NCBI RefSeq assembly: GCF_037042905.1
Contig: NC_087246.1
Span: forward strand, 34,900,001 to 34,964,000
Length of the DNA stretch: 64,000 nt
Source of the DNA: Lytechinus pictus
Taxonomy: Eukaryota; Echinodermata; Echinoidea; Temnopleuroida; Toxopneustidae
Direction: 5' to 3'
A program made the translations under genes and the position numbers. The notes under the pieces are model-generated. The model saw only the letters and a program-made list of their open reading frames with translations. It did no database searches and was not told the DNA's origin. The first letter of the stretch is position 1. Every line of letters starts with the position of its first letter. Shown piece after piece: positions 22,871 to 33,109 of this stretch.

Positions 22871-22916
22871 ACAGCTACAGAGATATCAATTAATTATGGA
22901 TGCATAAGGTGAGAGT

Positions 22917-23373
22917 TTGGTTTTAAATGACAAACGGGGCAAATGCATCGGAAAAGTTGTAGAGGATGCATCGGATGATATTGAAAAACTCCTTGAAGAT
23001 GAATCGCCACATAAAGTTTTATGGCAAGAGCAGATGAAGGCACTCAAAAGTCACAGAAAACAAATGAGGTGGCATCCAGCCATCATTCGCTGGGCTATTG
23101 CTATTCACGGTAAATCCCCTGCTGCATATAAACTAATTAAAGAAAGTGGGTTCATGATTTTGCCCGCGAGTGGAACATTGAATAGATACGTCAGTTTCGC
23201 TGATGCAAAGACTGGGGTACATTGTGAGATACAGGAAATGCTAAATGAAATGAACATACAAAAAGACTACAAAAAAAAACGTCACCCTTGTCTGTGATGA
23301 AATGAAACTGAAGTCTGGAATTGCATATTCAACATCAACTGGAAAGTTGCTTGGCTTTGTCAATGTGTAAATA
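22917..23373 (+). pseudogene. P-element/THAP9-like transposase fragment, copy 1
   Basis: The frame 22917-23297 contains QMRWHPAIIRWAIAIHGKSP then AAYKLIKESGFMILPASGTL, typical of the Tnp_P_element region just before the catalytic core. After a slip in the run of A at 23271-23279 the frame continues with VCDEMKLKSGIAYS, which carries the first catalytic acidic motif (DEM), and GKLLGFVNV. The GTP-binding and C-terminal regions are missing, and it is inactive. Confidence 0.65.
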
Positions 23374-23699
23374 ATAAAAAAAAATGCATTCATTTCAGTT
23401 TTGCAGTTTCAATGATTTATTACATATGTTTTCTGTAAAACTACAAGTGTAGGTACATAGAGACATTAAGTGTAATTCAGTTATGGACAAAATAGTGCTG
23501 TTGCTATTTATTAATTTGTTCTAAAGACAGTAGAAATAAATCAGTAAACTTGCAGAATTCTATGTCCGAGATAACTTGGGCTACAGTCTATGAGAAATTA
23601 GTGTTTTAATGAAATAACACTTTGTTTGTAAATGGTGTTTGACAGATTAAAATCTTGCATTCAATTTGCTCATCAATACATGTAATTATTTTAGCTTTA

Positions 23700-24240
23700 T
23701 ACATCCAAATGTGTAGCATTGTGTACTGTGTGCCTATATTCCAAAATGAAATCAACAAATGCAGGGTTAGTGATGGAATATACCAAATAAACTGCTATGT
23801 GGAAATTAAATAGAGATAAAGGAATTATATAAAAGTCATTCAAGAATTGAGACAGGAGAATGGGATCCTGTCTAGGAAAAACTGGAATCTAGCCAATGAA
23901 ATTGCAGATAAACAACAGTCTACGATAAATATGGAAGATAAGCTGCAATCAAATCAATTCAATTTGTGGTATATGAATGAGACGTGTGAGTTTGAAGTAA
24001 GAGGATTGCCTGGAAGTTAACTTGACACATTAATCATTTTCTAATATGTTATTCAAATATCTTATTCACTACTTACAGGCAGCATCAAAAGAGATAGAAT
24101 GTGTAGCTTTGTGTACTGTGGGTCTATGTTCCAAAATGAAATCAACAAAGTGCAGTGCTAATGATAGGATATACCAAATAAACTGCTATGCAGAAATAAT
24201 AGAGGGTAGACTAAGGGATCTAAAAAGACTTATCGGTACT
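23700..24240 (+). repeat. Units of the ~390-bp 'R' tandem repeat within copy 1
   Basis: Two partial units start at about 23703 and 24070 (GTGTAGC.TTGTGTACTGTG and CCAAAATGAAATCAAC). The same units appear at 25740 onward. Confidence 0.6.
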
Positions 24241-24377
24241 CGAATCTGGCCAATGAATTTGCAGATAAAGAATGGTCTACGATAAACACAGAAAATGAGC
24301 TTTGATCCGCTCAATGAAATTTGTGGTATCTCCAAGCTGGGACATCTCCAACTTACGTATTACGGAATAATTAAGTG

Positions 24378-24911
24378 TTGAAGGTAAAGAATGGATTCGT
24401 CACACTTGTTGAAATTGGATGTTAGACAACTAACTCCCTCTTCTTTCTTCAGCTAATTGACTTACTGTCATCATTTTCCACAAGAATTTAAACTAAACAA
24501 ATTTGAAGAGAGGACTGTTTCCCCAGTAAATAAATTTTCCAACTTCGTGATTTGCCAAGTGGTGGACAAGTTGGAATTTGTGAGAATAATATTAATGTTC
24601 TTCCCAACAATATTTCAACTGTAAATTCACTGCCTTGTTCCATTAATATTTCACATACTACCGCTGTGAAACTAAAGAAATGTCTTCAGTACAGAAGTCA
24701 TTACATGTTTGAAAATATAAGACCACAGAAGTGTTTTGAATCTGCAAAATACTTGGTGACAAAAAATCTGTTTCACCAATATGTTACAGACAGTTTAGAT
24801 GAATTTCAGCTAACTCATGTGGCAGAAATGAATGAAACTCTGTGGAAAGAGTTTCTTGAAGAAAGCTCATTAGGAAGATCCTGTAATACCACAAAGTTGA
24901 TAAAGTTATAG
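24378..24911 (+). pseudogene. DUF6570/Helitron-type fragment, copy 2
   Basis: Same region as 22341-22870 with independent substitutions; the frame 24552-24911 has LPNNISTVNSLPCSINISH and FENIRPQKCFESAKYL. It is broken like copy 1. Confidence 0.55.
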
Positions 24912-24953
24912 CTACAGAGATATCAATTAATTATGGATGCATAAGGTGAGAGT

Positions 24954-25405
24954 TTGGTTTTAAATGACAAACGGGGCAAATGCATCGGAAAAGTTGTAGA
25001 GGATGCATCGGATGATATTGAAAAACACCTTGAAGATGAATCGCCACATAAAGTTATATGGCAAGAGCAGATGAAGGCACTCAAAAGTGACAGAAAACAA
25101 ATGAGGTGGCATCCAGCCATCAATCGCTGCGCTATTGCTATTCACACTAAATCCCCTGCTGCATATAAACTAATAAAAGAAAGTGGGTTCATGATTTTGC
25201 CCGCGTTTGGAACATTGACCAATTTCGCTGATGCAAAGACTGGGGTACATTGTGAGATGATACAGGAAATGCCAAATGAAATGAACATACAAAAAGACTA
25301 CAAAAAAAAACGTCACCCTTGTCTGTGATGAAATGAAACTGAAGTCTGGAATTGCATATTCAACATCAACTGGAAAGTTGCTTGGCTTTGTCAATGTGTT
25401 TAAAT
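24954..25405 (+). pseudogene. P-element/THAP9-like transposase fragment, copy 2
   Basis: Nearly identical to copy 1 through QMRWHPAINRCAIAIHTKSP, with a short deletion after TLTNFADAK relative to copy 1. The same run of A breaks the frame before the DEMKLKSGIAYS motif. Confidence 0.65.
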
Positions 25406-26059
25406 GCATTCATTTCAGTTTTGCAGTATCAATGATTTATTACAGCATTTGAAATACATGTTTTCTGTACAACAACATGTACAAGGGTAGGTACAAAGAG
25501 ACATTAAGTGTGGTTCAGTTATGCACAAAATAGTGCTGTCGCTATTTATTATTTTGTTCTAAAGACAGCAGAAATAAATCAGTAAACTTGCAGAGTTCTA
25601 TGTCCGAGATAACTTGGGCTACAGTCTATGAGAAATGAGTGTTTTAATGAAATAACATTTTGTTTGTAAATGGTGTTTGACAGATTAAAATCTTGCATTC
25701 AATTTGCTCATCAATACATGTAATTATTTCAGCTTTATACATCCAAATGTGTAGCTTTGTGTACTGTGGGTCTATATTCCAAAATGAAATCAACAAATGC
25801 AGGGTTAGTGATGGAATATACCAAATAAACTGCTATGTGGAAATTAAATAGAGATAGGCTAAAGGAATTATATAAAAGTCATCCAAGAATTGAGACAGGA
25901 GAATGGGATCCTATCTAGGAAAAATGGAATCTAGCCGATGAAATTGCAGATAAACAACGGTCTACGATAAATATGGAAGATAAGCTGCAATCAAATCAAT
26001 TCAATTTGTGGTATATGAATGAGATGTGTGAGTTTGAAGTAAGAGGATTGCCTGGAAAT

Positions 26060-27600
26060 TAACTTGACATATTAATCATTTTCTAATATGTTATTCAAAT
26101 ATCTTATTCACTACTTACGGATGCATCAAAAGAGATAGAATGTGTAGCGTTGTGTACTGCGGGTCTATGTACCAAAATGAAATCAACAAAGTGTAGTGTT
26201 AATGATAGGATATACCAAATAAACTGTTATGCAGAAATAATAGAGGGTAGACTAAAAGAATTAGAACGACTATCCGAGAATTGAGATAGAAGAATGGATC
26301 CTATCTACATGTAAGACTAACTCGAATCTGGCCAATGAAATTGCAGATAAACAACAATCTACGATAAATATGGAAGATGAGCTTCAATCTATTCGATTAA
26401 ATTTGTGGTATATGTATGAAATGTGTGAGTTTGAAGGGAAGTGCCTGGAAATTAACTTGACATATTAATCATTTTCAAATATTCTATTCAAATATCTTAT
26501 TCACTACTTACGGATGCATCAAAAGATATTGAATGTGTAGCTTTGTGTACTGTGGGTCTATGTTCCAAAATGAAATCAACAAAGTGCATTGTTAATGATG
26601 GGATATACCAAATAAACTGCTATGCAGAAATAATAGAGGGTAGACTAAAAGAACTAGAACGACTATCCGAGAATTGAGATAGAAGAATGGATCCTATCTA
26701 AGACTAACTCAAATCTGGCCAACGAAATTGCAGATAAACAACAGTCTACGATAAATATGGAAGATGAGCTTCAATCTATTCGATTAAATTTGTGGTATAT
26801 GTATGAAATGTGTGAGCTTGTGAGTTTGAAGTAAGGGAAGTGCCTGGAAATTAACAAATTAATCATTTTCAAATATCTTATTCACTACTTACGGATGCAT
26901 CAAAAGAGATATGACGTGTAGCTTTGTGTACTGTGGGTCTATGTTCCAAAATGAAATCAATAAATAGACTGCTATCTTTGCAGGAATAATAGAGGGTAGA
27001 CTAAAAGAACTAGAACGACTATCCGAGAATTGAGATAGAAGAATGGATCCTATCTAAGACTAACTCAAATCTGGCCAACGAAATTGCAGATAAACAACAG
27101 TCTACGATAAATATGGAAGATGAGCTTCAATCTATTCGATTAAATTTGTGGTATATGTATGAAATGTGTGAGCTTGTGAGTTTGAAGTAAGGGAAGTGCC
27201 TGGAAATTAACACATTAATCATTTTCAAATATCTTATTCACTACTTACGGATGCATCAAAAGAGATATGACGTGTAGCTTTGTGTACTGTGGGTCTATGT
27301 TCCAAAATGAAATCAACAAATAGACTGCTATCTTTGCAGGAATAATAGAGGGTAGACTAAAGGAATTAGAACGACTATCCGAGAATTGAGATAGAAGAAC
27401 GGATCCTATCTAAGACTAACTCGAATCTGGCCAATGAAATTGCAGATAAAGAATGGTCTACGATATACATGGATGATGAGCTTCGATCCGCTCAATTGAA
27501 TTTGTGGTATCTTCAAGCTGGAACATCTCAATCTTACACATTATGAAATTATCAAGTGTTGAAGGCAAAGCATGGATTTGCCACACTTGTTGAAATTAGG
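26060..27600 (+). repeat. Tandem array of ~300-400-bp 'R' units
   Basis: About four units start near 26100, 26500, 26870 and 27230, each with CTTATTCACTACTTACGGAT, ATCAAAAGAGATA, CCAAAATGAAATCAA, AGAGGGTAGACTAAA, and CGATAAATATGGAAGATGAG. A frame across the unit reads NLANEIADKQQSTINMEDEL, a coiled-coil-like sequence with stops nearby, so the unit probably derives from coding sequence. A third copy of the flank seen at 22200 and 24240 begins at about 27425 and is cut at 27603. Confidence 0.7.
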
Positions 27601-27604
27601 TGGT

Positions 27605-27945
27605 AAGCCAGTCTCACACTGTGCAATATGCTGCGATATCGTGTCGCAAAGGATCGCTTGCTATCGTGCAGTGTGGGTGGTCCTGCGATGCGATAGCAAG
27701 CGATTTTTGAGCCATCTCAAGGTTACCGCTTTGCATCGCAGGGTTTTGACAATTATCGCAGGCTGCGATTTTTCAAAAATTTGCAAGCGATATACACGAT
27801 GGAGTTTTCTTGGACAGAAAAAAAAAGAGGAGACTCTGATGGAGATGTGGAGGGAGAGTTCAATTTTGCATCCCAATCCTACCATAATAAAGCTGTCGAG
27901 GAGAGGATGGCAGGAGAGCTCTGCACAGAAATTGGGTGCAATAGT
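27605..27945 (+). pseudogene. MADF/Myb-SANT-like exon, possibly from a Harbinger-type element
   Basis: From 27799 the plus strand reads WSFLGQKKKEETLMEMWRES and, after a one-base shift, SQSYHNKAVEERMAGELCTE, ending at a consensus donor (AAT A|GTAAGT at about 27943). The order 'EE.LI.MW...P.LFD..S..YHN....E.A..EIA.E' is the MADF fold that accompanies Harbinger/PIF transposases. Ahead of it, ATCGCTTGCTATCG at 27653-27666 and CGATAGCAAGCGAT at 27691-27704 form a perfect 14-bp inverted repeat with many CGAT/GCGAT words. No Harbinger nuclease is found. Confidence 0.5.
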
Positions 27946-28416
27946 AAGTAATTCCTTGAAAATGTGCTACAATGTAATACAACCACATGCAAATTTGCAT
28001 GTGTAGCAACTTCACATTTTCTTCAAATTATACAGAACTTCAATTTCTATGAAGTCCATTCACCTTTGAAAATCACATGTTTTCACAAAATTGTGGCTGA
28101 CCTACCCACGCCCATCGTTGGGGCTTATTTCCTCGAGAACTTTGGGCTCCTTGCAGATGTCTGACGCCGTAGACTGGTAGACTCCTTGACAAAGATGAGC
28201 GTCAATGGGATCTACGCTCCAATACACACGCGGGTAATCAGCCCGATGTTCTCTAGGGCTAGGCCATCCTCTACTGGCGGTGATAGGTAATGTATGCCAC
28301 AATTTTGGAGCAGTACCTGGATATCACCCGCCCAGATTATCACCAAAAGGCTGTGAAGCACTCGGTTACACACCATATTGAGACAACTGGCCCCCAGCTT
28401 CTTCATGCCCTCGTCG
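27946..28416. other. Intervening sequence, 5' side of the gypsy fragment
   Basis: 27950-28150 is AT-rich with nothing recognised. 28150-28415 is GC-richer and leads in frame fragments into the Ty3/gypsy pol; it may be the protease-RT linker but motifs are not visible. Confidence 0.3.
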
Positions 28417-29640
28417 TTTGGCTGCTGATCGCCTAGTCATTGCCCGTGCTGAGTTTGAACACATGCAACAGTTGGGGATTATCAGACCATCCAGCAGTAA
28501 CTGGGCATCTCCTCTCCATATGGTGCCGAAACCTACGCCTGGTGACTGGAGGCCGTGTGGGGACTATCGCTCTCTGAACGCAAGGACGATGCCCGACAGG
28601 TACCCAGTCCCACACATCCAAGACTTTTCTGCATCATTGCATGGCAAGAAAGTCTTTTAGAAGATTGACTTGGTCAAGGTCTTCCATCAGATTCCTGTAG
28701 AACCAGCAGATATTCCGAAGACGGCAATCACAACTCTGTTTGGACTGATTGAGTTCACACGAATGCCTTTTGGGCTTCGTAACGCTGCTCAATCGTTTCA
28801 ATGTCTGATGGATGAGGTCGTGCGAGGTTTGCCTTTTGTTTTCGTCTACATTGACGACATGCTTGTTGCCAGTGCATCGGAGGACGAACACGAGGAACAT
28901 CTTCAAACTCTTTTTGCTCGCCTCCATGATTACGGGATTGTGATCAACCCAGTGTCTTTGGTGTGAGCTCCCTCATCTTCCTTGGACATCACATTGACAT
29001 TGAAGGCATTCAGCCCCTTGAGAAACGGGTTCAGGAGATTCATGAGTTTGCTCCCCCTTCTTCTCTTTGTCAGCTCCGCCGTTTCCTGGTACTCGTTTAA
29101 TATTTATCGCCGTTTTGTTCTGAAGCCTGCTGCCATCCTCGCACCACTGACCGACATGCTTCGTGGTCAACCGAAGCGGTCATCCAAGCCTGTAGAGTGG
29201 ACTGAGGGCCGCATTCGAGCAGGCTAAGGAGGAACTCGCCAACGCTGCTCTACTAGTTCATCCTTCTTCGGATCGTAAGACCAGTGTCATGGTTGATGCA
29301 TCGGATGTAGCTGTCGCGTGTGTCTTGCAGCAGATTACTGATGGAATTTGGAAACCGATCGCGTTCTTCTCCCAACGTCTCAAGCCCCCTGAGACTAGAA
29401 ACAGCACGTTTGGCAGGGAGTTGTTGGCTGTATATCTCACAAATGGCCATTTTCGTCACTTCTTGGAGGGTCGTGATTTCACGGTCTATACGGATCATAA
29501 GCCGTTAACTTACGCTCTCCGATCCAAGCCTGATCGTCACTCTCCTAGAGAGATCCGCCAGTTGGACTACATCTCCCAGTTTACGACAGACATTCGGCAC
29601 GTACACAGTGTTCACACATGTTTAGTCCCGTACGTAGGGT
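28417..29640 (+). pseudogene. Ty3/gypsy pol fragment: RT and RNase H, dead
   Basis: RT motifs run in order on the plus strand: [55 protein letters not shown] and the active-site VYIDDMLVAS near 28850. Then the connection region (FLGHHIDIEG in another frame) and RNase H (frame 29289-29750: MVDASDVAVACVLQQ, TFGRELLAVYL, YTDHKPLTY). Breaks: a nonsense TAG at about 28658 just before KIDL, and frameshifts near 28955, 29095 and 29215. No integrase, LTR, or gag is visible; homology stops near 29640. It is unable to encode a functional enzyme. Confidence 0.85.
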
Positions 29641-29706
29641 TTGGCATTGGATCTTCGCTAACCCAGGGAGCTCCGGCCTGCGAAGGGCCAGAGCCCAGGA
29701 CTTGTC

Positions 29707-29770
29707 CATGTAATAGTTGGCAGACATGGGTACTCTCCAAAATGGGGTAGAATGCGGTAGAATTCTGTAG
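29707..29770 (+). repeat. Direct repeat, left copy
   Basis: TGTAATAGTTGGCAGACATG, then GGTACTCTCCAAAATGGGGTAGAATGCGGTAG in altered form at 31668. It marks the left side of the segment 29.77-31.66 kb. Confidence 0.6.
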
Positions 29771-30208
29771 TGGAAGCAACATCACTTTAATGTATTACTT
29801 CCTAAAGTCTTAATTGAATCTTTGAAACAAAAATTTAAATCTTTGTACAGATTATATTAGCAGTAATTACAGTGATATATATTGATACAGGTTGTTGACC
29901 AGATAGAACGCAAAACTTACGTTATTGAATTTCTTTGATATAACACTCCACTTGTTTAATATGAGTTGTTAACATTGATTTGTTTTCTATGTTGTAGTGA
30001 TTGAGGTAGTTCTTCTCTGTATGGAATTAGACAATCGATCCACTGTGAAACTATGTGTAAAGATGTCTACTAAACCAAGAAAATAGCTTAAAATTGCATT
30101 CATCACAATGTTGGTATAACATACATTCTGTATAATATAGAACCAAGACATATATTTATTTTTTTCTTAATTATTATTTTGTATTAAGCTATTTCTTTCA
30201 TTTTAGAA
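29771..30208. other. AT-rich spacer
   Basis: Nothing recognised. Confidence 0.3.
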
Positions 30209-30517
30209 AGGAACTAGTGTTGATGGTTTGAGGAAGAGCCATGTGAAGAAAAGCCAGCCTTATGTGTTGGCAATACGTGGATCTTACTCTCAGCCCCGCC
30301 AGTGCTTGTCATAGCTGAAGACACAGTTTTGGCTTGTGCCGATCTCCTGGACGCAGTTTCTAGATGCTACAAAGTTTACCAAGTTCTTGATCTGCAATAT
30401 CCTCCTCAGGCTGAAAACGTGTGGGGATTTTTCGATTCCCTGATGTTCAATGCAAAACATCCCAATCCAGCAGAAAGCGTAAGGAGATTCAGAGCATATT
30501 ATAACTTTAACAATTGA
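30209..30517 (+). pseudogene. Unidentified repeat-type protein fragment
   Basis: An acceptor-like TTTTAG at about 30203 precedes coding-like sequence. One frame reads KSQPYVLAIRGSYSQPRQC, then after a shift (frame 30302-30517) MLVIAEDTVLACADLLDAV, CYKVYQVLDLQYPPQAENVW, FFDSLMF. I recall a similar 'P.VLA.G.......F.V.........LL.AFD.CFK..FV.D..YP' pattern in many invertebrate uncharacterised repeat proteins, but cannot name the family. Confidence 0.35.
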
Positions 30518-30724
30518 TCATATTGAAGCTATGAAATATCCTAATAGACAAATACGGGCGGCCTTTCATGGAAGTCCGCCCTCTACGCGTGTCGCCAGTA
30601 CTGGTGGGCTTCTCGGTTAGCTTTCTTTCTCGCTATATTGTTGAATGTGTTGCTACGGTAATCATTGTTTACTAATATATTTTCGGAGATTTTAACTACA
30701 TCCACGAAGTAATTTTTGTCGAAG

Positions 30725-31661
30725 ATGAGCGAATGGGTGGATGATGTCCGTCAATGGCCTAAGTTGGAGTTTCAAGGTACATTATTGACAATTTGTTGTA
30801 TTTTTACGTGGTTTTCTGCAGTCAAGAGTTGCGTTCAAGTCTATGATACCACTCTACATTGTTGTCCCACATACTCAATATCGTGTATGTGTGATAATAT
30901 TATTATGAATTACCGTCTCGGACTCAAACTTCGAAGATATTTGCTTTTAAATACAGTTCTTATTAACACTGAATTTTAAATCTATTCTCCGATTTAATCA
31001 ACATTATATGTTCAGAAAGTGTGAAAAACTGACCATAAATTTTGAAATCTATTGTCTTGATTTCATAATTTGTTTTTAAATCAATCAAGAGTCAAGACTG
31101 AAAATCTTGAGACTAAAAAAGTAAAAATAAAATGACACTCTAGGCACCGTTAGGACCTCAATAGAGTTGAAACTCTATTGAAATGTAAATTTTAAAAAAG
31201 CAATAAAAAAGTGAAATGTTACACATGTCTCACAGTGTACATTGTATTTCTTTGTCTGAAAGATATCTTCATTAAAATTGGCGCACCAGTTTTGCAAAGT
31301 GAAGTATGTATAAATTATTTAGAGCTAGATTACATGTACTTTATTATTTTTTTCTTACTCCAGATATCTACGACTACTTTGTCAGCATGCCTGCATGTGA
31401 CAACCAACCCAACCAAAACTTTCGGAGCATCAGCGAAGGTATGAGCTATCTGCATTCAGGATGGGTGGGCGTTGTGACACACAAGATGTCTGGAAGAAAC
31501 ATCATTTTATGCTGTTAAGTACGTTAATCACAATTGGATACTACCATCAGGTTGAAGCAACGATAAACAGGGATGATAATGAAATTGTTGGTGTGAAGTG
31601 CGACTGCATTGCTTCCGAAGGGAGATGCTGTAGCCACACTGCTGGATTGGCGTTTATATAG
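30725..31661 (+). pseudogene. SWIM zinc-finger (YqaJ-associated type) 5' exons
   Basis: Exon 1 30725-30776 (MSEWVDDVRQWPKLEFQ, donor AAG|GTAC) and exon 2 from 31364 (acceptor TTACTCCAG), which join in phase to give DIYDYFVSMP. Exon 2 continues with SGWVGVVTHKMSGRNIILC, then after a frameshift near 31515 reads VKCDCIASEGRCCSHTAGLA: the CxC...CxH of a SWIM finger. In invertebrates this arrangement usually precedes a YqaJ-type nuclease; here the homology ends at 31661 where the direct repeat begins, so it is truncated. Confidence 0.55.
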
Positions 31662-31667
31662 TCACCC

Positions 31668-31725
31668 TGTAATAGTTGGCAGACATGGGTACTATGCAAG
31701 ATGGGGTAGAATGCAGTAGCCATAG
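31668..31725 (+). repeat. Direct repeat, right copy
   Basis: TGTAATAGTTGGCAGACATG, matching 29707 in the same orientation with a few mismatches afterward. Together they bracket about 1.96 kb. Confidence 0.6.
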
Positions 31726-31763
31726 CACCCCAAATTAAAGGGGAAAAAAAATTCTGCACTTAC

Positions 31764-32310
31764 CTTGATTACATGGATGAAGGTCTATCTAAACACAAAA
31801 TCCTGACATCGAGGCACAAAGTGAAGATGAACCTCAAAGTCAAGGGCCCATATTCTGAAGTCGGGTTTAACTTAAACTCAGGTTTAAAGTTGTGGTTTAA
31901 GTATGGGAAGACAAAAGTATCAAAATTTTTATTAAGTTGTATGTTTCTTATGTTTACTGTGCTCTTTCCTGATTCATTGATGGTGAAGACAATCATCTAT
32001 TTATACTTCCTACACAATTATGAATGATTTGAGAGCCGAATGAGCTGAAGTATGATATCTCTACTGTTAGTGATTGTGTAACAATTGGCTATCCATTCTT
32101 AAACCACAACTTTAAACCTGAGTTTAAGTTAAACCCGACTTCAGAATACGGGCCAAGGTCTAGAAATGTCACCTCTTCCAAAGGAAAATATTTGGGTCAT
32201 ATTGTGGATGAGGGAAGCATCTATCCTAATCCAGACAATGTAAGGTTTACAACCAATGTGACACCTTCTCATAATCTAGCAGGAGGAGTGCAACATAGGA
32301 AGAACAATCG
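31764..32310 (+). pseudogene. Ty3/gypsy RT fragment split by a MITE
   Basis: After the MITE, one frame gives KCHLFQRK and the adjacent frame KYLGHIVDEGSIYPNPDNV, the RT thumb/connection pattern 'KC.F....YLGH.V...GI.PDP.KV'. The part before the MITE (31764-31845) looks like the preceding RT segment. It is very decayed; no active-site motif is preserved. Confidence 0.5.
31846..32154. mobile_element. MITE with ~55-bp near-perfect inverted ends
   Basis: GGCCCATATTCTGAAGTCGG at the left and its complement at the right (GGCCCGTATTCTGAAGTCGG), continuing GTTTAACTTAAACTCAGGTT TAAAG on both sides. AAG lies on both flanks, a possible 3-bp duplication. It is 309 bp and non-coding. Confidence 0.75.
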
Positions 32311-32339
32311 CAATGGCAAAAGGGGAAAGAACCCAACAC

Positions 32340-32900
32340 TAGGAAAGTGGTCAACAAGAAGTCAGTTGCAGAGGCTTGGGAGGACAAGCCAGGCTTTTTT
32401 CTCCAAATGGCTGCTAGGATGGATCGTCTTGAGGCACAACAAGCAGTGAAGGCCGATGTTTCCATAACGAATGAGCTATTTCGCAGGGTTGAGAAGTTAC
32501 ATGGTGATAGTAAAGGTACTTGGATGAATATTGACCGGGTTTTTAAGAGAAATTGATCAGTTGCTGGCCAATCGCAGTGGTCTGGATGAGTCTGTTACTG
32601 CTGCCTATATCAAAGAAATGGATGCAATAAATAAAGAGAAAGAAAAACATGGTACTGTACTTTTCAATGTGGAAGAGGAAGGTGATGACGTTACATCTTG
32701 TGAGGAGCATGATGCATCTGTTACGTCAAATCTATTCTCCACGATCGATGTTTCGGTTGGTCACGTTGACACTAATGACTGCAGACGACTTGGCCAGAGA
32801 AATGCAAGTCAGGGTGACCAAAATCCAAACCTTGCCCACTCCGCTTGACAGTAGCATCAACAATCACACATCAACACATGAACCCTCCTGGGGATGTACA
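32340..32900 (+). pseudogene. Non-LTR ORF1-like fragment
   Basis: Frames 32347-32556 and 32531-32848 overlap through a one-base shift near 32535. Sequence includes MAARMDRLEAQQAVKAD (coiled coil) and GTVLFNVEEEGDDV, NDCRRLG, then in the next frame KPCPLRLTV. The pattern 'N.L.FN..E.......CRRLG......RP..V' is that of ORF1 proteins (RRM-like region) in CR1/L2-like elements. It could pair with the RT tail at 33.7-34.5 kb, but an unrelated repeat lies between. Confidence 0.45.
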
Positions 32901-32997
32901 GGTAAGCGGGGGATAATCTGAACACGTTAAGTGTCTGTGTGTATCTCACTCAGACACACATGGAAATCACCGTGCTCAGATTATCCCCTGCTTACCC
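32901..32997. repeat. 97-bp hairpin insertion
   Basis: GGTAAGCGGGGGATAATCTG at the left and CAGATTATCCCCTGCTTACC at the right are inverted with one mismatch. A second inner inverted pair (GTGTCTGTGTG / CAGACACAC) makes almost the whole segment self-complementary. It interrupts the ORF1-like fragment and looks like a tiny MITE. Confidence 0.65.
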
Positions 32998-33109
32998 CGG
33001 GAGATCCACGTGGAATCTGTGCGTGGCTGTTGGATTGTTCCACTTCCAGTCATTTAAAATTTTGATTTAAACTTCTTGTAGCTTTTTGTGATCAATTCAA
33101 TTGCTTAAA

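Larger units (their letters stand above)
22203..26276 (+). repeat. 2.04-kb direct tandem duplication (two copies)
   Basis: Copy 1 is about 22203-24239 and copy 2 about 24240-26276. Anchors are offset by about 2037 bp: the MVLNDKRGKC frame starts at 22917 and 24954, and the 'gtgtagc.ttgtgtactg' block at about 23713 and 25750. Both copies contain the Helitron-type fragment, the P-element-like fragment and AT-rich tail in the same order, so the chimaera existed before it was duplicated. Confidence 0.8.

Noticed and set aside
28102..28406. Minus-strand open frames beside the gypsy fragment
   Set aside because: No recognisable content and opposite to the pol reading direction.
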